Assembly: GCA_002197995.1 (NCBI GenBank)
Contig: NGZR01000001.1
Span: 4,774,001 to 4,838,000, forward strand
Reading direction: 5' to 3'
Length of the DNA: 64,000 nucleotides
Source: Gaeumannomyces sp. JS-464
Taxonomy: Eukaryota; Ascomycota; Sordariomycetes; Magnaporthales; Magnaporthaceae
This document shows positions 60,301-64,000 of this stretch, one piece after another. The notes beneath the pieces are model-generated. The model ran no database searches. It was not told where the DNA came from and saw nothing but the letters and a program-made list of their open reading frames with translations. Position 1 is the first letter of the stretch; each line of letters starts with the position of its first letter. The position numbers were made by a program, and so were the translations under genes.

Positions 60301-60900
60301 AAGTTCGAGGTCTGCTGCCACAAGTTTGCCGATCTGTCGGAGAGCGGCTATGGCGTGTCGATCCTCAACGACAGCAAGTACGGGTTCGCAACCGTCGGAA
60401 ACCTGATGCGACTGTCGCTGCTGCGGTCGCCCAAGGCACCTGACGGGCACGCGGACATGGGAACGCACCATATCCGTTGGGCGATCCTCCCGCACGAAGG
60501 GGCGCTGGGTCACACTACGGTGCGCAGAGCGTACGAGTTCAACAACAGACTAAAGGTCATGTCGAAACCTGAGGAGACGATGCAATCGCTACTTTCAAAG
60601 TGGCCAGTTAGGCTCACAGGAAGCCCGTCGCTGGTGCTCGACACAGTGAAGCGAGGCGAGGACGACGAGGACGTCAGCCGGGGTGAGCTACCGACTCGCA
60701 AGGGCCGCAGCGTCATCCTGCGTGTCTACGATAGTCTTGGCGGTCGCAGCCGGGGCACGATCGAGACGAGCTGGGACGTCAAGAAGGTGTACAAGACGAA
60801 CTTGTTGGAGGACGACCTCGAGGAGGTCAAGTTCTCGAACTGCAAGTTCGACATTGATCTGCGGGCATTCGAGGTGGTGACCTATAGGCTGCAGCTGTGA
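57388..60900 (+). CDS. AMS1: Vacuolar-type alpha-mannosidase, GH38 (three frame breaks)
   Basis: Exons 57388-58461, 58537-59460 and 59557-60900. The N-terminus contains [20 protein letters not shown]. Catalytic-domain motifs are [16 protein letters not shown] (zinc site) and [18 protein letters not shown] (nucleophile Asp), then [12 protein letters not shown] and LWEGT-like [16 protein letters not shown]. The C-terminal beta-domain ends VVTYRLQL. Ams1 degrades free oligomannosides and reaches the vacuole by the Cvt/autophagy route without a signal peptide, and none is seen. Breaks near 57710, 57801 and 58035 are each repaired by one C in a C run, giving about 1,114 residues. An in-frame ATG at 57499 has a better start context (AACCATGGG) and may be the real start. 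Confidence 0.95.
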
Positions 60901-61511
60901 GCGACGTATTGGCCAAGGGTCCGACAACGACAGGCAGACAGTATCGTATGTTGAAATGATGGATGTGGGCATGGTTACGAAGAAGACTGAAGACTGAAGA
61001 CGAGTGATGATAACAATTGAGCTTGAGAATAGCACAGGAGGACAGCACACGCATGCACACGCATTGAGACTCGTCAAATGTTCTGGGTTGAAGCGACCGA
61101 AGAAGAGAATTAGTTGAATCAAATTGCTTATAGGCTTTCAGATGCATCCATTGATATTGAAAATCAATTCCACTTGAGCTGAATTCATGTCGCCATCCAT
61201 CTGGTGGCGTTCAAATTGCCAATTGATCGCGCGCGTGCTGAAATCCGACGATTCCAGGGCGTTGGCGTTACCTAACTGCGCACTGGCGGCGCATGGGCGC
61301 ACGTCTCGAGTTTAGTCTCCATCTGCCGCGGGCGTCCATTGACGACGGGACCCAGCTGAGCTTGAAACGTCCAGCAAAGACGGCACAGGAGCTGACTTGA
61401 GCCTAGACAACACACACCCCAAAGACGACCAACCCAACAAACGGCAGACAAAAACAAAAAAAACGACCGCACTTGACGAATTGTCGCGACGCTGCTCCAG
61501 CCCCCGGGCAC
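60901..61511. other. Intergenic region, AMS1 3' flank and kinase promoter
   Basis: About 0.6 kb. The first 300 bases are AT-richer 3' flank; the remainder has an A-rich stretch at about 61440-61465 close to the kinase ATG. No gene is seen. Confidence 0.5.
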
Positions 61512-63103
61512 ATGGCGAAAATGGCGCAGGTGTTCCTCGATCTGTTCTACTCGCTGAGCAATTGCCTCACCTGCTTCCCAGGCTCGCCGACGCTCAAGAT
61601 CAACAGCCGGAGCTTCAAGATCCTGAGGCTGCTGGGCGAGGTTAGTTTCTGCCCCTTTGCCTTCTTGTCCATTGGTCCCCCGCTCATTGCCAACAATCTG
61701 CTGACCCCCCTCCGCCTCCCCTCTCCGTCCAGGGCGGCTTCTCGTACGTCTATCTCGTCCAGGACACGTCGACGTCGGAGCTGCTGGCGCTCAAGAAGAT
61801 CCGATGCCCCTTCGGCGCCGAGTCGGTGGCGCAGGCCATGCGCGAGGTCGAGGCCTATAAGCTGTTTGAGCACTCGGACGGCATCATCCATAGCGTCGAC
61901 TACAGCATCTCGGGCGAGCGCGGCGACCCGAGCTCCAAGACGGTCTACGTGCTGCTGCCCTACTACCGCCGCGGGAACCTGCAGGACATGATCAACGCCA
62001 ACCTCGTCAACCACACCCGCTTCCCCGAGAAGAAGATGATGCTGCTCTTCCTCGGCGTCTGCCGCGCCCTGCGCGACATGCACGTCTACCGCGGCGCCGG
62101 CCCGGCCGGCGCGGGCGAGGCGGGGGGCGAGCGCATGGAGGCGGCCGTGGGCGGTGGTGGTGGAGGAGGGGGAGGTGGCGGAGGCAGCAAGAAGAAAAAA
62201 AAGAAGAGCAGTGCGGCAGCGTCGTCGAGAGGGGCGCGCGCAAAAGAGACGGGCGCCGACGAGGACGACGAGACGGCCCAGCAGCTACCGCTGATGGTGG
62301 GCGACGAGGACCGCGAAGGCCGCAACCGCGGCGCTGGCGGGCGCGGGCCGGGCGGCTCCTCTAGGTCCTATGCGCATCGCGACATCAAGCCAGGTATGTC
62401 GTCACTGTCTTTCCCCTTTCTCCTCTCCCCAATTTTGCCTGTCTTGCCCGATAGCCCCAACACAGTGGACGCGCCGAATCTGCTTGCTGATGCCAACTGA
62501 CCCGCGCGCCACAAAAACCAACACACAGGCAACATCATGATCTCGGACAACGGCGCGGACCCGATCCTCATGGACCTCGGCTCCATCGCCGAGTCGCCGC
62601 TGGCCATCACGTCGCGGTCCATCGCCATCGCGACGCAGGACACGGCGGCCGAGCACTCGACCATGCCGTACCGCGCGCCCGAGCTCTTCGACGTCAAGAC
62701 AGGCACCGTCATCGACACAAAGGTCGACGTCTGGTCGCTCGGCTGCACCCTCTACGCCTGCCTCGTCGGCAAGTCGCCCTTCGAGGCCAGGTCCGACGAG
62801 ACGGGCGGCTCCCTCAGCATCTGCGTCCTCGGCGGCGACTGGCGCTTCCCCGACGAGGCCCCCGGCGGCGGCGGCGGCAAGCAGAACGCAAAGGGCAAGG
62901 GCCCCGCCGCGTCCGCCGGTGGTGGTGGTGGTGGTGGTGGTGGCGGCTCGTCCGGCGCTGCCGACACCAGCATCAGCGAGCCCATCCGCGACGTCGTCAG
63001 GAGGTGTCTCAAGGTCGAGCCCAGTGAGAGGCCAGACATCGACGAGCTTATTGATCTGGTCGAAACAGTTATTGAGGAACTACCCGATGACGATGGCTCG
63101 TGA
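61512..63103 (+). CDS. ENV7: Env7/STK16-like serine/threonine kinase (intact)
   Basis: Exons 61512-61640, 61733-62393 and 62529-63103 encode 454 residues. N-terminal cysteines in NCLTCFPG could be palmitoylated, as in yeast Env7. The Gly-rich loop is GEGGFSYVYL (built across intron 1) and the ATP lysine is K64 (ALKK). YAHRDIKPGNIMI holds catalytic D260, and the metal site is DLGS (D279), the form usual in this family instead of DFG. MPYRAPELFD and DVWSLGCTLY follow. Between the helix RALRDMHVY and the catalytic loop lies a roughly 90-residue insert with poly-Gly and poly-Lys. A second Gly-rich insert follows GGDWRFPDEA. Env7 acts at the vacuole membrane to restrain fusion; role here by homology. 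A second ATG four codons in is possible. Confidence 0.93.
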
Positions 63104-64000
63104 ATCAACGGGTCTGTTTTCTTTTTCACGCTCGCCCTGGGCATCCAGGGAAGCTCCCGCCAAGCTCAGCGTTGCTCCCAAAGAACAAACCTTCATGACT
63201 TTGATTGACTTGGGTTCTCATCTGTCCTTGACGCTTCACGTTGGCTTTTTACCTTAGGGTAGGCGCAATCTCTAATTGTTTTTATAAGGAAACTTTCCCG
63301 GCAGAAAAATACCTGTTCCAGCACCGCACCAGCTTATGAATATTGGCTGTAAGATGGATTGTTATTTAGATAAGGATCAAAATTATGGCCCCATACCTAG
63401 CTCAAACCAGACCATGTTCTTGCTTTGTCTTCGTTCTCAAGTACTTGCCTTCACGGTCGATACACGTGTACAGTCGCAGCATGTTTGATCGATGTTTTGT
63501 TTCGTCTACCCCATGATTAGAAAGACAATATCTAGAGTACTCGATGCCCCAAAAACCATGGCAGGCAAAAACCAAAACCCAGCGGGTATCCCAATGAGCA
63601 ACACGCCTAAATTTCCCCCAGCCTCTTGACGGTGAGCCGTGAAGAGTGAAAGCACAAGGTAAAAGCGAAACAAGAGCCGAGGGACGTGTCTTGGACAGCA
63701 ACCGGGGCCTGATAGAAAGACAGCAGGAGTTGCGACGGTAGCATCATCACACCCCTTTTTTTTTTTTTTTTTAAACATTTTCTTTTTCCCCCCGGCAGCG
63801 AAGACCCTCCGGGCCCGTTTGACGACGCCGCGAGGCCAAGTCAACCGGAAGCAAAGAACGGCGGCTTTGATAGCATGATGAGAAAACATCGATGATTCCT
63901 TCCCCACAAACAATTTACCGAGGCAAAGCTCTCAGAAAACAAGGTCTGTCGAGAAAGGGCCGGGCATTTCCTAGAGGAATCTGCCAATAGACATATTGTA
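63104..64000. other. 3' flank of the kinase gene to window end
   Basis: About 0.9 kb with no recognised gene. It contains CATACCTAGCTC at 63393-63404 and a T run at about 63757-63772. The minus-strand frames at 63402-63913 have no motif. Confidence 0.45.

Overview
The window looks like nuclear chromosomal DNA of a filamentous ascomycete (Pezizomycotina, most likely a Sordariomycete). The reasons are GC-rich compact genes, many short introns (about 55-120 bp) with GTRAGT-type donors and CTAAC/CTGAC branch sites, fungal-specific families (Tvp38, Trm82, Env7-like kinase, Ams1, Snt2), and intergenic TACCTAGGTA motifs. The species cannot be named from the sequence alone. No virus, transposon, CRISPR array, rRNA or convincing tRNA was seen.

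Layout, left to right: first exon of a Yra1/Mlo3-like mRNA export factor (-, runs off the left end); translation initiation helicase eIF4A (-); F-box/JmjC protein (+); CCCH zinc-finger/Smr protein (+); Tvp38 Golgi membrane protein (+); S33 proline-iminopeptidase-like hydrolase (+); a conserved protein of unknown function (+); a secreted type-B carboxylesterase (-); a BTB/POZ protein (-); a HELQ-type DNA repair helicase (-); a 4.8 kb stretch without recognisable genes; the chromatin reader Snt2 (+); cytosine deaminase Fcy1 (+, six exons); a type I Hsp40/Ydj1 (+); tRNA m7G methyltransferase subunit Trm82 (-), divergent from ribosomal protein P0 (+); mitochondrial MutS homologue Msh1 (-); an acidic-tailed protein of unknown function (+); alpha-mannosidase Ams1 (+); and an Env7/STK16-like kinase (+). 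These are mostly housekeeping genes without operon-like logic. The only suggestive functional pairing is the Trm82/RPP0 divergent promoter, both genes serving translation.

The most striking property is that 13 of 18 complete genes carry one or more reading-frame breaks, about 28 in all, while splice sites and protein similarity continue undisturbed. Most are repaired by adding one base, often in a C, G or A run, and exon-length arithmetic then closes exactly. Sequencing or consensus undercalling is the simplest explanation. Coordinates below span the whole gene through these breaks. Five genes (F-box/JmjC, Fcy1, Ydj1, P0, kinase) are intact. I found no convincing new multi-gene system. The best leads are the intergenic motif family, two uncharacterised proteins, a GC-AG intron in Fcy1, a 27-nt poly-C tract inside the Ydj1 intron that splits the HPD triad, and an alternative spliced C-terminus in the HELQ helicase.
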